Below, piece after piece: positions 35,351 through 45,433 of a DNA stretch of 64,000 bases. The stretch is from assembly GCF_000621605.1 (NCBI RefSeq), contig NZ_JHXX01000003.1, positions 62,001 through 126,000 on the forward strand, in the 5' to 3' direction. The notes beneath the pieces were generated by a model. That model made no database searches and was not told where the DNA came from. It saw only the letters and a program-made list of their open reading frames with translations. The position numbers were made by a program, and so were the translations under genes. This stretch comes from Butyrivibrio sp. MC2021. Its GTDB lineage: Bacteria; Bacillota; Clostridia; Lachnospirales; Lachnospiraceae. Numbering within the stretch: the first letter of the stretch is position 1; every line of letters begins with the position of its first letter.

Positions 35351-35694
35351 TATATTTCTCCTTTATTATATTTAGTAATTTTTCTCCTAGCAAGTTAGCA
35401 TTCTAGAGTTCTTCTTTATCCTTTATTCACACAAACAACAATATAGGAAATAACCGTCTGAGAATCAGACAGCTTTCACAAGATTAAAATTAGACAAAAA
35501 CGCTGTCGCTATTGTACTACAGGTGGAGGGGTTCTTCAAGAAGGTTCTTTGAAACGCACAGGGCAAAACTGCCGAAAGGGCAGGGGCTTGCAGTAAGAAA
35601 AATTTCGGTGCCATAAATCCCCGATGGGTTATGACGAAATTTTTCTTGCTGCAAGCCCCTCACCCTTTCGGCAGTTTTGCCCGTCCGGGAGGAC
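35351..35694. repeat. Intergenic region with a 122-bp imperfect hairpin
   Basis: The stretch between the Rpn-like gene and the ThDP enzyme gene contains no gene. Bases 35561-35607 and 35635-35682 are near-exact inverted copies (about 45 of 48 pair) around a 27-base loop. It lies immediately after the ThDP enzyme stop, so it could be a large terminator, but its size fits a palindromic mobile element better. The rest (35351-35560) is AT-rich and probably holds the Rpn-gene promoter, not resolved. Confidence 0.7.
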
Positions 35695-37530
35695 TCAAAT
35701 ATACATGTTTTCGGCCAGCTCCTCACGGGGGAGGAAGGGCGCCAGGTCCTCCAGAGGAGGGCTGGTGAGGGAGCCGTCCGGTTCCCGGCGGGCTGAACTC
35801 TTGGGTGCCCAGACCTGGGTGGTGTCTGTGAAGACTTCGCAGAATACCGGGGCGGCGGTCCTGAGTGCTTCCGCAAGCTTGCCCTCCAGGTCGTCTCCCG
35901 TATGTATTGCGATGTAAGGATATCCAAAGGCCTCCGCAATCTTCCTGAAGGTCGGGAAGGCCAGATCCTCGCTCTCGGGGCCGATTCCCACTTTGGAGAA
36001 CTCACTGAAAAGATTGTTCTGAGTTAGCCTTATGGAATGATATCCGTCATTGTTTATAAGGAAGATCTTCACAGGAAGCTTGTTGGTTATGATGGTCTGA
36101 AGCTCCTGAAGATTCATCATTATACTGCCATCTCCCTCAAGGCAAATGGTCTCTTTATCTCCCGCAGCTTTGCAAAGACCGATGGCCGCCGGAAGTCCGT
36201 AGCCCATGCTGGCCACCGCATTGTTTATGATAAATCTGCTGCCCTCTTTCACGCACCAGCTCTGGTGCCCTGCCACACAGCAGGCTCCGTTACTTACAGC
36301 GCAAAGGCTCTCCCCAGGGAGCTTCTCCGACAGCTCTCTGATAAAGCCGTATACATTAACCGGCTCCTTCCCTGTAAAGCGCTGTTCATCGGAAACCACC
36401 GGATATTTTTCCTTCCACCTGATGCACTGATTTCTCCAGTCATCTCCGGCAAATACATACTTCTCCCCGGTCTCCGAGATCTCATCCTCGCAGAGAATCT
36501 CCATCTTTTCCAAAAACTCTTTCACATCCGCACAGATCTTCTTATCCACATGCAGCGTATGCTTGTCCATCTCCGCAGGGTCGATATCCACCATAATTAC
36601 CTTGGCAGCTCTGGCCCAGGTATTCCAGTTGTAGCCCACCTGCCTGATGGAGAGCCTGCTTCCCAGAACCAGCAAAAGATCCGAATTCTGAACCGCAAAG
36701 TTCCCGGCTCTGTCACCCATATTGCCGCCTCGGCCGCAGTACAGGGGATGCTCATCCTCAATCAGATCAATGGAATTCCAATAGGTACACACCGGAACTC
36801 CCAGCTTATCCACAACTTTCCTGAAAGTCTCAAATCCCCCTGAGATCCTGACTCCGCCGCCCGCGTAGATAACAGGCCTCTCAGCCTTTTTTATCTCCTC
36901 AAAAACCTCAAGAGCCGCAGCCCCGAGATTCAGGGTCACCTCATGACCTTCCTCAGGCACAAACCCTCTAAGGCTCTCAGGCTCCACCTCCGCAGCCTGG
37001 AAATTCACAGGAACATCGATCCAGACAGGCCCCGGCCTTCCCGTATTCATCAGATGCCAGGCCTTCTCCATATGGTATCTGATATCCGCAGGGTCCTCCA
37101 GCATCACCGCATATTTGCAGATGTTGCCGGTCATCTTGGTTATGTCATATTCCTGATCTCCCAGAGATCTCAAGGTATGCTCGGTGCTTCCCGTAATTTT
37201 TTCCCAATATCGCACCGTGGTGTCGTACCTCACCTGGCCGCTCACCACAAACATAGGCAGGGAATCAAGCCAGCCTCCAAGGACTCCCGTTATGGCATTG
37301 GTGCCGCCCGGGCCGGAAGTCACGTTAAGAACAGCCACTTTTCCCTCAAAACGAGAGTAGCTCTCCGCCGCAATGGCAGCCCCCTGCTCGTGATGGAAGT
37401 GGGTGCACTTAAGCCCCTCCTTGTGTCCGAAGGAATTATTCAAATACATAGCGCCACCGCCTACTACCATGAAGCAGTCGGTGACGCCTTTTTTTACCAA
37501 AAAATCTGCAATATAATCAGAAACTCTCAT
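35695..37530 (-). CDS. Acetolactate synthase-like ThDP enzyme (possible sugar-branching)
   Basis: A 611-residue thiamine diphosphate enzyme. The N-terminal domain has the catalytic Glu in HFHHEQGAAIAAESY, and the ThDP/metal motif is EGDGSIMMNLQELQTIITNKLPVKIFLINNDG (GDG to NN). The ending APKSSARREPDGSLTSPPLE is typical of the subfamily found in polysaccharide loci. It starts six bases after rfbF, so it probably acts on a CDP-activated sugar or a partner substrate. YerE of yersiniose synthesis, which adds a two-carbon branch to a CDP-keto-deoxy sugar, is the closest known precedent. It is not the branched-chain amino acid enzyme by context. Confidence 0.75.
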   Translation of the reverse strand: MRVSDYIADFLVKKGVTDCFMVVGGGAMYLNNSFGHKEGLKCTHFHHEQGAAIAAESYSRFEGKVAVLNVTSGPGGTNAITGVLGGWLDSLPMFVVSGQVRYDTTVRYWEKITGSTEHTLRSLGDQEYDITKMTGNICKYAVMLEDPADIRYHMEKAWHLMNTGRPGPVWIDVPVNFQAAEVEPESLRGFVPEEGHEVTLNLGAAALEVFEEIKKAERPVIYAGGGVRISGGFETFRKVVDKLGVPVCTYWNSIDLIEDEHPLYCGRGGNMGDRAGNFAVQNSDLLLVLGSRLSIRQVGYNWNTWARAAKVIMVDIDPAEMDKHTLHVDKKICADVKEFLEKMEILCEDEISETGEKYVFAGDDWRNQCIRWKEKYPVVSDEQRFTGKEPVNVYGFIRELSEKLPGESLCAVSNGACCVAGHQSWCVKEGSRFIINNAVASMGYGLPAAIGLCKAAGDKETICLEGDGSIMMNLQELQTIITNKLPVKIFLINNDGYHSIRLTQNNLFSEFSKVGIGPESEDLAFPTFRKIAEAFGYPYIAIHTGDDLEGKLAEALRTAAPVFCEVFTDTTQVWAPKSSARREPDGSLTSPPLEDLAPFLPREELAENMYI

Positions 37531-37536
37531 AATCTC

Positions 37537-38316
37537 TTACCATTTAATCCAGGGTGCGCGCCCCGTGTCTATCAGCTCCGAGAGCTCATCCCGCTCTCTT
37601 GCGGTATCCATGCACTTCCAGAAACCGTCGTATTTGTAGGCCGCCATCTGACCGTCACGAACCAGGTCGTGCATAGGCTCTTTTTCAAAAAAGGTTCCGT
37701 CTCCCTCGATGTAATCAAAGACTCCCGGCTCAAGAACCATGTAGCCGCCGTTAATTCTGGCTCCGTCAATGCTGGCCTTTTCCCTGAAGTCCCGAACCAC
37801 GGAATCGTCTTCCTTATCTATGTCAAAAACGCCGAATCTCTGGCCCGCAAGAATCGCGGTCACGGTAGCGATCTTGCCATGGGACTTGTGGAACTTAAGA
37901 AGCTCGTTCATGTCCAGGTCGCAGACCCCGTCGCCGTATGTCATAAAGAAGGTCTCGTTTCCAACGTGCTCTTTTATCCTCTTGATACGTCCGCCGGTCA
38001 TGGTGCTGTAGCCGGTGTCCACCACAGTGACCTTCCAGGGCTCCGCCTTCTGGGAGTGGTACTCGATCCTGCCGCTGTCGGTGAAATCAAAGGTGACATC
38101 GCAGTTATGAAGATAATAGTTGGCGAAATACTCCTTGATGATCTCCTGCTTGTAGCCTGCGCAGATGATGAACTCATTGAAACCGCAGTAGGAGTACTCC
38201 TTCATGATATGCCAAAGTATGGGTTTTCCGCCGATCTCGATCATTGGCTTGGGGCGAAGATGGCTCTCCTCGCTGATCCTGGTGCCAAAGCCGCCGGCTA
38301 AGATTACAACTTTCAT
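37537..38316 (-). CDS. rfbF: Glucose-1-phosphate cytidylyltransferase
   Basis: A 259-residue nucleotidyltransferase that makes CDP-glucose from CTP and glucose-1-phosphate. The nucleotide loop LAGGFGTRISEESHLRPKPM and the catalytic YGDGVCDLD are clear, and MVLEPGVFDYIEGDGTFFE matches RfbF. It has its own promoter and leads a two-gene operon with the ThDP enzyme. The expected CDP-glucose 4,6-dehydratase (rfbG) is not in the window. Confidence 0.92.
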   Translation of the reverse strand: MKVVILAGGFGTRISEESHLRPKPMIEIGGKPILWHIMKEYSYCGFNEFIICAGYKQEIIKEYFANYYLHNCDVTFDFTDSGRIEYHSQKAEPWKVTVVDTGYSTMTGGRIKRIKEHVGNETFFMTYGDGVCDLDMNELLKFHKSHGKIATVTAILAGQRFGVFDIDKEDDSVVRDFREKASIDGARINGGYMVLEPGVFDYIEGDGTFFEKEPMHDLVRDGQMAAYKYDGFWKCMDTARERDELSELIDTGRAPWIKW

Positions 38317-38356
38317 TTTGTTTTCCTTCTATATAAAAAATTATTATTTCCTATTA

Positions 38357-38385
38357 ATTATACTTAAAGCGCAGGCTCATCGCAA
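38357..38385 (-). promoter_or_regulatory. Promoter of rfbF
   Basis: On the minus strand TTGCGA (38380-38385) and TATAAT (38357-38362) are 17 bases apart, just downstream of the GatD-like stop; a small ATGCAGG/CCTGCAT hairpin overlaps that stop. Confidence 0.65.
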
Positions 38386-38399
38386 ATAATGCAGGATAA

Positions 38400-39476
38400 T
38401 CACCCTGCATTTATCATTATCTTAATGTAGTCCTCGGACTTGCGCTTCATGATGTCAAGGCCCGTGGGGATTTCCGAGAGGGACAGTCTGTGGGTTATGA
38501 GGTCCTCCGGGGAAAAACCGTTCTCGGAAGAACCATCTTTCCAGGCCCTGAGGCGCTCAAGAACATATTTCCAGTCGTCGGTGCAGGATGTGCCCTCATC
38601 TCCCAGATAGGAGGAGTTCCAGGTGCCGGTGATGTCTATCTGATTCCGAAGGATCTTCCAGTAGGTGTCCTTGGAAAGATTCATGTCTGCAGCGGGATTG
38701 CCCACCAATACTACTTTCCCCATGGGGGCTGCGCATCTGATGGCCTGCTCGTAGTTTTCAGGTCTGCCAACCGCTTCGAAGTATACGTCCGCTCCCTTTC
38801 CACCGGTTTTATCCATGATAAATCTATATGGATCCCCGTATCTCACATCGCAGATATGATTCTCGGGAAAGCCCATATTTATGAGCTTACTCATCTGAAC
38901 ATCCTTATTGGCAACAAACCAGAGCCTGTCATAGCCCGCATCGCTGATGAACATGGCCAGGAACAGCCCGATGGTGCCAAGACCGCAGATGACGATATCG
39001 TCTTTTTTGTCCAGATAAAAACGTCTCATGGCATGAACCGCCACGGACATGGGCTCCAGCATTGCCGCCTCTTCAAAGGATATCTCCTCCGGAAGCTCCA
39101 CAAGATTCCACACCGGAACACTGACATACTCCGCAAAGCCGCCGTCACGGCGAGATCCCAGGTAGTCGTAGCTCTGACACATCTCATAGTGCTTCTCTTT
39201 GCACTGAGGACAGGACTTGCAGGGAATCAGCGGGAAAACACCCACTCTTTTGCCCTCCAGAGAAGGCTTATCAGGGCATCTCTCCACCACCCCGGAGAAC
39301 TCATGTCCCGGAATCAGTGGCATGTTATGGGCCCCGGTCTTGTATATCCTCGAAACATCGGAACCGCAGATGCCGCTGGCCGCAACCTTAACAAGCGCCT
39401 CCCCCGGACGGGGCGACGGCGCTTCCATTTCTACATATTTCAGGTTCCCTATGCCATAGAGTATCTGTGCTCTCAT
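38400..39476 (-). CDS. Zinc-dependent alcohol dehydrogenase (GatD-like)
   Basis: A 358-residue medium-chain dehydrogenase. The catalytic zinc ligands are in ASGICGSDVSR and IPGHEFSG, the structural zinc cysteines are in CKSCPQCKEKHYEMC, and the Rossmann motif is ICGLGTIGLFLAMF. The overall pattern is closest to galactitol-1-phosphate or L-iditol type polyol dehydrogenases. It precedes rfbF but has a promoter between them, so a role in the CDP-sugar pathway is not established. The ribosome binding site (AAGGGAG) is unusually far from the ATG. Confidence 0.8.
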   Translation of the reverse strand: MRAQILYGIGNLKYVEMEAPSPRPGEALVKVAASGICGSDVSRIYKTGAHNMPLIPGHEFSGVVERCPDKPSLEGKRVGVFPLIPCKSCPQCKEKHYEMCQSYDYLGSRRDGGFAEYVSVPVWNLVELPEEISFEEAAMLEPMSVAVHAMRRFYLDKKDDIVICGLGTIGLFLAMFISDAGYDRLWFVANKDVQMSKLINMGFPENHICDVRYGDPYRFIMDKTGGKGADVYFEAVGRPENYEQAIRCAAPMGKVVLVGNPAADMNLSKDTYWKILRNQIDITGTWNSSYLGDEGTSCTDDWKYVLERLRAWKDGSSENGFSPEDLITHRLSLSEIPTGLDIMKRKSEDYIKIMINAG

Positions 39477-39931
39477 ATTGTTGAGGATGCTCCCTTTTAT
39501 GAGGAAAAATAATAAACGTATTTAAGTATATTTTACTTCGAAACGCCCAATTTTTCACCTCTATTCAGTGAGGTTTTACCCGGATGGTGGGTTGGCGTGC
39601 CATGTGGAAATGTAAATTGCGAGACATTCGGGCACATCGGATGATTCAGGAGCACTTCAGATGGACGGAGGGCCGATTGTTCTGAGCAACGAGAAATGAG
39701 GCCCTCCGGACAGATGAAGTGCCCTGAATCACCGGTGGGAACGATGCGAGTATATTTGCATTTTCACATGGTGCGACAACCCACCATCCGGGGAAAGCCG
39801 GACTAGGACGAAGCGAATAATTTTCATTCTCTCATGGCGCGATAAAGCCCGCCGGGTAGCCCGGACTGAACTCCCGCCAACACCTTGCATCCCCCGGGCT
39901 GCATCAAGCCCCTGGGAGGGGACCCGCAAAT
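39477..39931. repeat. Palindromic element copy A and an unpaired extra unit
   Basis: No gene is seen here. Bases 39579-39792 form one imperfect palindrome with ~100-base arms: CCCGGATGGTGGGTTGG on the left returns as its complement on the right, followed inward by paired CCATGTGGAAATG and CATTTTCACATGG. A core stem (GGAGGGCC with GGCCCTCC) closes a 25-base loop at 39674-39698 that starts GATTGTTCTGAGCAAC. Bases ~39800-39875 are a further outer unit (ATGGCGCGATAAAGCCCGCC) with no partner on the left. Confidence 0.85.
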
Positions 39932-40795
39932 TTACTTCCAGCGGGCCCGGTATTCCAGGGGACTTATCCCTTCAATCTGTTTAAAGATCCTCGAAAAATA
40001 ATACAGCGGCACAATCCCGCACCTCACCCCAATCTCCTCCACCGTCTCATCAGTAAACCTCAAAAACTGCTTCGCATGCGTAATCCGTGTAATAAGAAGA
40101 TAGTTGATTATCGACGTCCCGAACTGCTCTTTAAACTCCCTGGAAAGCGTGTACTTATTTATAAGAAACATCTCCGCCATCTGATCCAGCGTGATCTTTT
40201 CCTGATAATGGGTATCAAGATAATCCTTCAGCGCAAAAACCCTGCTGCCCCCGGCATCCCCGCTCCTGACCTTCTCCGGCTGCCAGCTGAAGGACATAAG
40301 AAACGTCAAAAGCCCCGACAAAGACTCATTTATCCTGATATCCCTGATGTAGTCCGAGGAATAGGCCACCTCCCGGAGTCTCTCGAAGAGCTCCCGGGCC
40401 TCCCCAAGACTCCCCGGGTGAAACACCGGCTGCCCGCCCCTTTCCACATACTTAAGGTAGATCGGCAAAATATTTTCCCCGTAAAAATGCACCCAGTCCA
40501 GGGCCCAGAGATCCTCCGAAGTCCTGTGGGAATACGGATTCTTGCAATTTATAAAAACGCAGTCCCCCGCCGCCACCTGGTGTTCCTTCCCGTTGTAGTC
40601 CAGGACCCCGCTGCCCTCTTTTACATAGAAAAAAAGAAAGGATTCCAGATTCTGTCTCTTGCTGGTGTGGGTGCTCCTGGCCTTAAGGGAACCAATTTCC
40701 TGCAAATATATAAGGTTGGACTTGGCAAACTCCGAGGGAGTGTAAAGCAGCCTGTCCGAAGATACGTCTTTTCCCTGAAACAAATGCTCGCTCAT
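39932..40795 (-). CDS. AraC-family transcriptional regulator
   Basis: A 287-residue regulator with an N-terminal cupin sensor domain (about 30-110, GVLDYNGKEHQVAAGDCVFI) and a C-terminal double helix-turn-helix (about 190-287; ITLDQMAEMFLINKYTLSREF and the terminal YYFSRIFKQIEGISPLEYR). Such proteins usually activate carbohydrate genes in response to a sugar. The ATG at 40795 has AAAGGAG upstream, so the longer in-frame start at 40846 is rejected. It is divergent from gmd and may regulate it or the genes downstream, but no operator is identified. Confidence 0.9.
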   Translation of the reverse strand: MSEHLFQGKDVSSDRLLYTPSEFAKSNLIYLQEIGSLKARSTHTSKRQNLESFLFFYVKEGSGVLDYNGKEHQVAAGDCVFINCKNPYSHRTSEDLWALDWVHFYGENILPIYLKYVERGGQPVFHPGSLGEARELFERLREVAYSSDYIRDIRINESLSGLLTFLMSFSWQPEKVRSGDAGGSRVFALKDYLDTHYQEKITLDQMAEMFLINKYTLSREFKEQFGTSIINYLLITRITHAKQFLRFTDETVEEIGVRCGIVPLYYFSRIFKQIEGISPLEYRARWK

Positions 40796-40954
40796 CTTAT
40801 TTCTCCTTTGATAAAAAAGTATAATCTCCCGGTCAAGATAATGCAAATCAAAATCAAGAAAGTGAATTCCAATAAGGAAAATATATATTATAATAATCTA
40901 AGTAAGATTTAAATTTATGTTAAACAGTACTTATTTATTCGAAAGGATACTAAT

Positions 40955-42046
40955 ATGGCAAAGAAAGCACTTATTACCGGAATTACAGGCCAGGACGGCT
41001 CCTACCTCGCAGAGTTCCTGCTGGAGAAGGGTTACGACGTTCACGGCATCATTCGTAGATCATCAGTAGATTACAGAGAAAGAATCGCTCACCTTGAGGG
41101 ACATCCTCATTTCCACCTTCACTACGGTGACCTGGGCGATTCCATGAGCATCCTGGGCGTTGTGGGAAAGGTTCGTCCTGACGAGATCTACAACCTGGCT
41201 GCCCAGTCTCACGTTCAGGTTTCCTTTGATTCACCGGAGTTCACAGCGGACGTTGACGCCACCGGCGTTCTTCGTGTCCTTGAGGCCGTTCGCCAGTGCG
41301 GTCTTGCCGATACCTGCCGCATCTACCAGGCTTCTACATCTGAGCTTTACGGCAAGGTTGAGGAGGTTCCTCAGAACGAGAAGACTCCTTTCCACCCCTA
41401 CAGCCCCTACGCTGTAGCCAAGCTCTACGGTTTCTGGATTGTAAAAGAGTACAGAGAAGCCTACAACATGTTCTGCTGCTCAGGAATTCTTTTCAACCAC
41501 GAGTCAGAGCGCCGCGGCGAGACCTTTGTTACCCGTAAGATCACCCTGGCTGCTTCACGTATCGCTCAGGGCAAGCAGGACAAGCTCTACCTCGGTAACC
41601 TCTCATCCCTTCGTGACTGGGGCTACGCCAAGGACTATGTTGAGTGCATGTGGCTCATCCTTCAGAACGACAAGCCTGAGGACTTCGTTATCGCCACCGG
41701 CGTTCAGCACTCCGTAAGAGAGTTCGCTCAGCTGGCCTTCCACTATGCAGGCATCGAGCTGGAGTTCAGAGGCGAAGGCGCCGACGAGAAGGGCTACGAC
41801 AAGGAGACAGGTAAGGTCCTCATCGAGGTTTCCCCTGATTTCTACAGACCTACAGACGTTGTCAACCTCTGGGGCGATCCTTCCAAGGCAAAAGAGAAGC
41901 TTCACTGGAATCCACAGTCCACATCCTTCGAGGATCTTGTCCGCATCATGGTTGAGCACGACATGAAAAAAGTTGCAGTGGAAAGAGCCAACGAACACGT
42001 AAAATTCAACCTGGCTGAATTCCTTGAGAAAGGTATTGATAAATAA
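40955..42046 (+). CDS. gmd: GDP-mannose 4,6-dehydratase
   Basis: A 363-residue NADP-dependent dehydratase that converts GDP-mannose to GDP-4-keto-6-deoxymannose. The cofactor motif [19 protein letters not shown] is at residues 8-26, the catalytic TSELYGK and the Tyr-x3-Lys pair ([11 protein letters not shown]) follow, and [16 protein letters not shown] is family-specific. It is followed 12 bases later by fcl; the two make GDP-L-fucose. A TATAAT at 40889-40894 may be the -10 element, but its -35 is weak. GAAAGGAT precedes the ATG. Confidence 0.95.
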   Translation: MAKKALITGITGQDGSYLAEFLLEKGYDVHGIIRRSSVDYRERIAHLEGHPHFHLHYGDLGDSMSILGVVGKVRPDEIYNLAAQSHVQVSFDSPEFTADVDATGVLRVLEAVRQCGLADTCRIYQASTSELYGKVEEVPQNEKTPFHPYSPYAVAKLYGFWIVKEYREAYNMFCCSGILFNHESERRGETFVTRKITLAASRIAQGKQDKLYLGNLSSLRDWGYAKDYVECMWLILQNDKPEDFVIATGVQHSVREFAQLAFHYAGIELEFRGEGADEKGYDKETGKVLIEVSPDFYRPTDVVNLWGDPSKAKEKLHWNPQSTSFEDLVRIMVEHDMKKVAVERANEHVKFNLAEFLEKGIDK

Positions 42047-42057
42047 GGTAAAAAATT

Positions 42058-43002
42058 ATGATGGAAAAAAACGCGAAAATATATGTAGCAGGCCACCGCG
42101 GAATGGTTGGTTCAGCTATCGTAAGAGAACTTCAGAAGCAGGGCTATAAGAACATCATCACCAGAACCCACAAGGAACTGGACCTCACAAGACAGGATCA
42201 GGTCGAGGCCTTCTTTGCAGATGAGAAGCCCGAGTACGTTTTCCTTGCTGCTGCCAAGGTTGGCGGTATCATGGGTAACTCAGAGGCCCTTGCAGACTTT
42301 ATGTATGAAAATATGATCCTTGAGATGAACGTTATCAACTCAGCCTGGAGAAACGGCTGTAAGAAGCTTGAATTCCTTGGTTCATCCTGCATCTACCCCA
42401 GAATGGCACCTCAGCCCATGAAGGAGAGCTGCCTTCTTACCTCTGAGCTCGAGAAGACCAACGAGGCCTATGCTCTTGCCAAGATCTCAGGCCTTAAGTA
42501 CTGCGAGTACCTCAACAAGCAGTACGGCACAGACTACATCTCCGTAATGCCCACCAACCTTTACGGACCTAACGACAACTATCATCCCACCCACTCACAC
42601 GTACTTCCCGCTCTTATCCGTCGTTTCCACGAGGCAAAAGAGCAGAACCTTCCTTACGTAACCTGTTGGGGAGATGGAAGCCCTCTTCGTGAGTTCCTTT
42701 ATGTGGATGATCTGGCCAACCTCTGTGTATTCCTTATGAATAACTACAGTGGCAACGAGACAGTTAACGCAGGAACCGGAAAAGAGCTTACTATTAAAGA
42801 ACTTACTGAAAAAGTTGCCAAGATCATTGGCTATGAAGGAGAGATCCGCTGGGATCCCACCAAGCCCAATGGCACACCTCGTAAGCTTCTTGACGTATCA
42901 AAGGCCAAGAACCTTGGCTGGACCTATACCACAGAGCTTGATGACGGAATCCGTCTTGCATATGAGGATTTCCTTAACAATCCCATGCGTGCAGAGAGAT
43001 AA
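42058..43002 (+). CDS. fcl: GDP-L-fucose synthase
   Basis: A 314-residue epimerase-reductase that turns GDP-4-keto-6-deoxymannose into GDP-L-fucose with NADPH. The [10 protein letters not shown] cofactor motif, [18 protein letters not shown] and [15 protein letters not shown] (catalytic Tyr-x3-Lys), and [13 protein letters not shown] are all diagnostic. It is the second gene of the gmd-fcl operon. It ends one base from the convergent LRR surface protein gene, with no terminator between them. Confidence 0.95.
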   Translation: MMEKNAKIYVAGHRGMVGSAIVRELQKQGYKNIITRTHKELDLTRQDQVEAFFADEKPEYVFLAAAKVGGIMGNSEALADFMYENMILEMNVINSAWRNGCKKLEFLGSSCIYPRMAPQPMKESCLLTSELEKTNEAYALAKISGLKYCEYLNKQYGTDYISVMPTNLYGPNDNYHPTHSHVLPALIRRFHEAKEQNLPYVTCWGDGSPLREFLYVDDLANLCVFLMNNYSGNETVNAGTGKELTIKELTEKVAKIIGYEGEIRWDPTKPNGTPRKLLDVSKAKNLGWTYTTELDDGIRLAYEDFLNNPMRAER

Positions 43003-43003
43003 T

Positions 43004-45433
43004 TTACTCTATAATGAAATCCAGGCTGACCGCGCCTTTGAAGTTACCTTTTCCGGTTACTTTAAGGGTTGCGGTCCCTTTTTTCTTATTTTTCTTGTAG
43101 CTGACAGTGTAGTCTTTTCCCTTGGTAAGAGTCTCTGTCTTGCCGCCCACCTTGAAGGTCACAACAGGCTGAGGCTTAACTCCCCCTTTCACCAGAGGAT
43201 AGCTCTTATTCTGTAACTTGGCTGTCACACCACTGTTTTCACCGCTTATATCCAGCGCCTTTATGGAAAAAGTCTTGGTGATCTTGCCCTTGTAGCCTGA
43301 AACGCCGCAGAGAACCAGCTTCGCTTTTCCCTTGTTAACATTTTTGGAATAGCTGTAGGTATAATCGTAGCCTCTCTTCTGCTTATCCGAGAGCTTCTCA
43401 TAGCTTTCAGCGTCGATTCCCTTGAGAACTTTTCCCGTTTTATCCGTAAGGGTAAAAGACTTGGTCACAGGACTTCCGGTGTAAATCCCGGGACTGAGCT
43501 TTTTGCTTCCGGTCTCTTTTTCAGCAAAAGAGAACTTGGTAATGCTTACCTGCTTGATGGGGCCATCGATTTTAAAGCTGTACTCCTTACTTTTTTCCCT
43601 GAAATATGCCCCCTTGAAGGTGACTGTTATCAGGGCCTCACCGGCCTTTACATTATCGCTGTACTTAAGGGAATAGTCCTCACCCTCGGTAAGAAGCCAT
43701 CTTCTGTCAAATATCATGAGTCCGTCAAGGGTCTTGGGCTTGCCGTCAGCATAAAAGGTCTCGCCGTCATACTGATCGGAGCCCACCATCCAGATGCCCT
43801 TTGGTATGTCTTTTCCTGAGGAAAATTTCATGTAGGATCTGATATTCGCGGGAACATCTCCCCAATCCCCGGCATCATCGGATTCATCCTGATCCCAGGT
43901 AAGCCACAGGGCTACCGTGATGTCCTCTGTGATGATCTCCTTTTCAAAATCAAGATCGAAGCTCCAGGAGTCCTTACCATCTTTTGTATACTGATATCTC
44001 CAGACGGGAATATCGGATTTTCTGAGTTTAATCCCCGAAGCATCGGGCTTGGTGGCATGGCCGCCGCACTTGACGGTCTGGGTGGGAAAATCGTATTTAA
44101 CTCCGTCAACGGCCACAGCAAATTTGACCTTACACTCCTTATCCGGGTAGTAGGGCTTAAATACAGGAACCGCATCCCTCATGCCAAGCATATGGCCGGT
44201 GAGCCCCCGCTTCCAGGATCTCCTGGAACCGTCGTAGTTAACCACAATGCCGCTCTTAACTCCCCCAAAGCTCTCGGTAGACCTCTGTGTTATCACACCG
44301 GGCATTTCCCCGGAGAAAGTCAGCTCTTTTATAGAGGTGCAGTTTCTGAAGGCCCCGGTTGCTATATCTCTAACCTTCTCATGAAATGTAACCTTGGTGA
44401 TGGAGGTTCCGTCAAAGATGTGACGTCCTATGCTGGTAACAGCCTTGGGGATAACAATCTCACCGGTAACTCCCGAACAATTTAAAAAGGCCTGTGCTCC
44501 GAGATATTCAAGGCTGTTTGGAAGGGCCAGATCGCAGGTAAGACCTGAATTACAAAAAGCCATATCTCCCAGGTATTTAAAGGTCTCGGGAAAATGGAGC
44601 TTTTTTCCGGTATTCTTCACAGAAACAGCGCCTTTTCTCAGGTAAAAAGCGGCCTCGCCGATATGCTCAATTTTATTAAAGCCCTTGAGATAAAAACCAT
44701 TCTCGGTTGTAAGCAGCCAGAAAGCTCTTTCTCCGATATATTCCACGTCAGCCGGGATGGTGATGTCAGTTCCCAGTTTATCAACAAGGCAAAAAGCGAA
44801 GTCGCCGATATAGGTTGTCTTATCAGACAAAGTACAATTGTCGATTGCCTTCACGTTATAGAAGCAATATTCCCCGAAACGTGTTACTGACTTAGGAATC
44901 GCTGTGACAGTAGCAAGGCTCTCAAGTCGAAAAGCGTAGGCTCCGATGGAAGTGACGCCTTCCTCAATAATTATCTTGTCAATTCGTCTGCCACCCCAGG
45001 GTGCGGGTTTGAAATCGGAGTAGTCGTCCATGGGACCGGTACCCTTGATGGTAAGAACCATGTGATACAACTCCCAGGTGAGGTTTTTGCCGCAGGTTCC
45101 GGAAGTGGCAGAGTTTTCAGCGAGAGCAGCCGCCTCTTTAGGCTGAGCCTCGATGTCTTCGATATTTTCTGTTTCTTCGGAAAAATCTTCAGTAATCGTC
45201 TCTTCAACGAGATCCTCATCTATAAGAGATTCCTCGTCTGCAAAAGAGTCCTCCTCTTCGATATCTTCCTCAGTGAATACTTCCTCAGGGAGTTCTTCCC
45301 CGGTGAACTCTTCCTCGGCAAAGATCTCCTCCTCTCCAAAATCCTCCGCAGCGTATGCTGTAACAGGCATGCCCCCCAAGCTGCCTGCGATCATTGCCGC
45401 GCTTAATAATCCAATCAAACTTCTTTTAATCAT
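43004..45433 (-). CDS. Secreted LRR_5/BspA-like surface protein
   Basis: An 809-residue exported protein. The signal peptide is about residues 1-28 (ending VTAYA), followed by a very acidic stretch (about 29-110), a BspA-type leucine-rich repeat block (about 115-370, units like VTSIGAYAFRLESLATVTAI and CTSIKELTFSGEMP), a middle segment, and three C-terminal Ig/MBG-like domains (DYTYSYSKNVNKGKAKLVL, DYTVSYKKNKKKGTATLKV). The final domain resembles the end of the 48341 protein. No membrane anchor or sorting signal is visible, so the C-terminal domains may themselves hold it to the wall. The ATG at 45433 is 7 bases after AGGAGG. A TATAAT (45462-45467) lies upstream. Confidence 0.88.
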   Translation of the reverse strand: MIKRSLIGLLSAAMIAGSLGGMPVTAYAAEDFGEEEIFAEEEFTGEELPEEVFTEEDIEEEDSFADEESLIDEDLVEETITEDFSEETENIEDIEAQPKEAAALAENSATSGTCGKNLTWELYHMVLTIKGTGPMDDYSDFKPAPWGGRRIDKIIIEEGVTSIGAYAFRLESLATVTAIPKSVTRFGEYCFYNVKAIDNCTLSDKTTYIGDFAFCLVDKLGTDITIPADVEYIGERAFWLLTTENGFYLKGFNKIEHIGEAAFYLRKGAVSVKNTGKKLHFPETFKYLGDMAFCNSGLTCDLALPNSLEYLGAQAFLNCSGVTGEIVIPKAVTSIGRHIFDGTSITKVTFHEKVRDIATGAFRNCTSIKELTFSGEMPGVITQRSTESFGGVKSGIVVNYDGSRRSWKRGLTGHMLGMRDAVPVFKPYYPDKECKVKFAVAVDGVKYDFPTQTVKCGGHATKPDASGIKLRKSDIPVWRYQYTKDGKDSWSFDLDFEKEIITEDITVALWLTWDQDESDDAGDWGDVPANIRSYMKFSSGKDIPKGIWMVGSDQYDGETFYADGKPKTLDGLMIFDRRWLLTEGEDYSLKYSDNVKAGEALITVTFKGAYFREKSKEYSFKIDGPIKQVSITKFSFAEKETGSKKLSPGIYTGSPVTKSFTLTDKTGKVLKGIDAESYEKLSDKQKRGYDYTYSYSKNVNKGKAKLVLCGVSGYKGKITKTFSIKALDISGENSGVTAKLQNKSYPLVKGGVKPQPVVTFKVGGKTETLTKGKDYTVSYKKNKKKGTATLKVTGKGNFKGAVSLDFIIE

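Noticed and set aside
35695..37530. Acetolactate synthase for branched-chain amino acids (ilvB)
   Set aside because: No small subunit or ilv genes nearby, and its partner is rfbF.
36943..38301. 452-codon open frame opposite rfbF and the ThDP gene
   Set aside because: Both opposite genes are clear family members; this frame has no motif or ribosome binding site.
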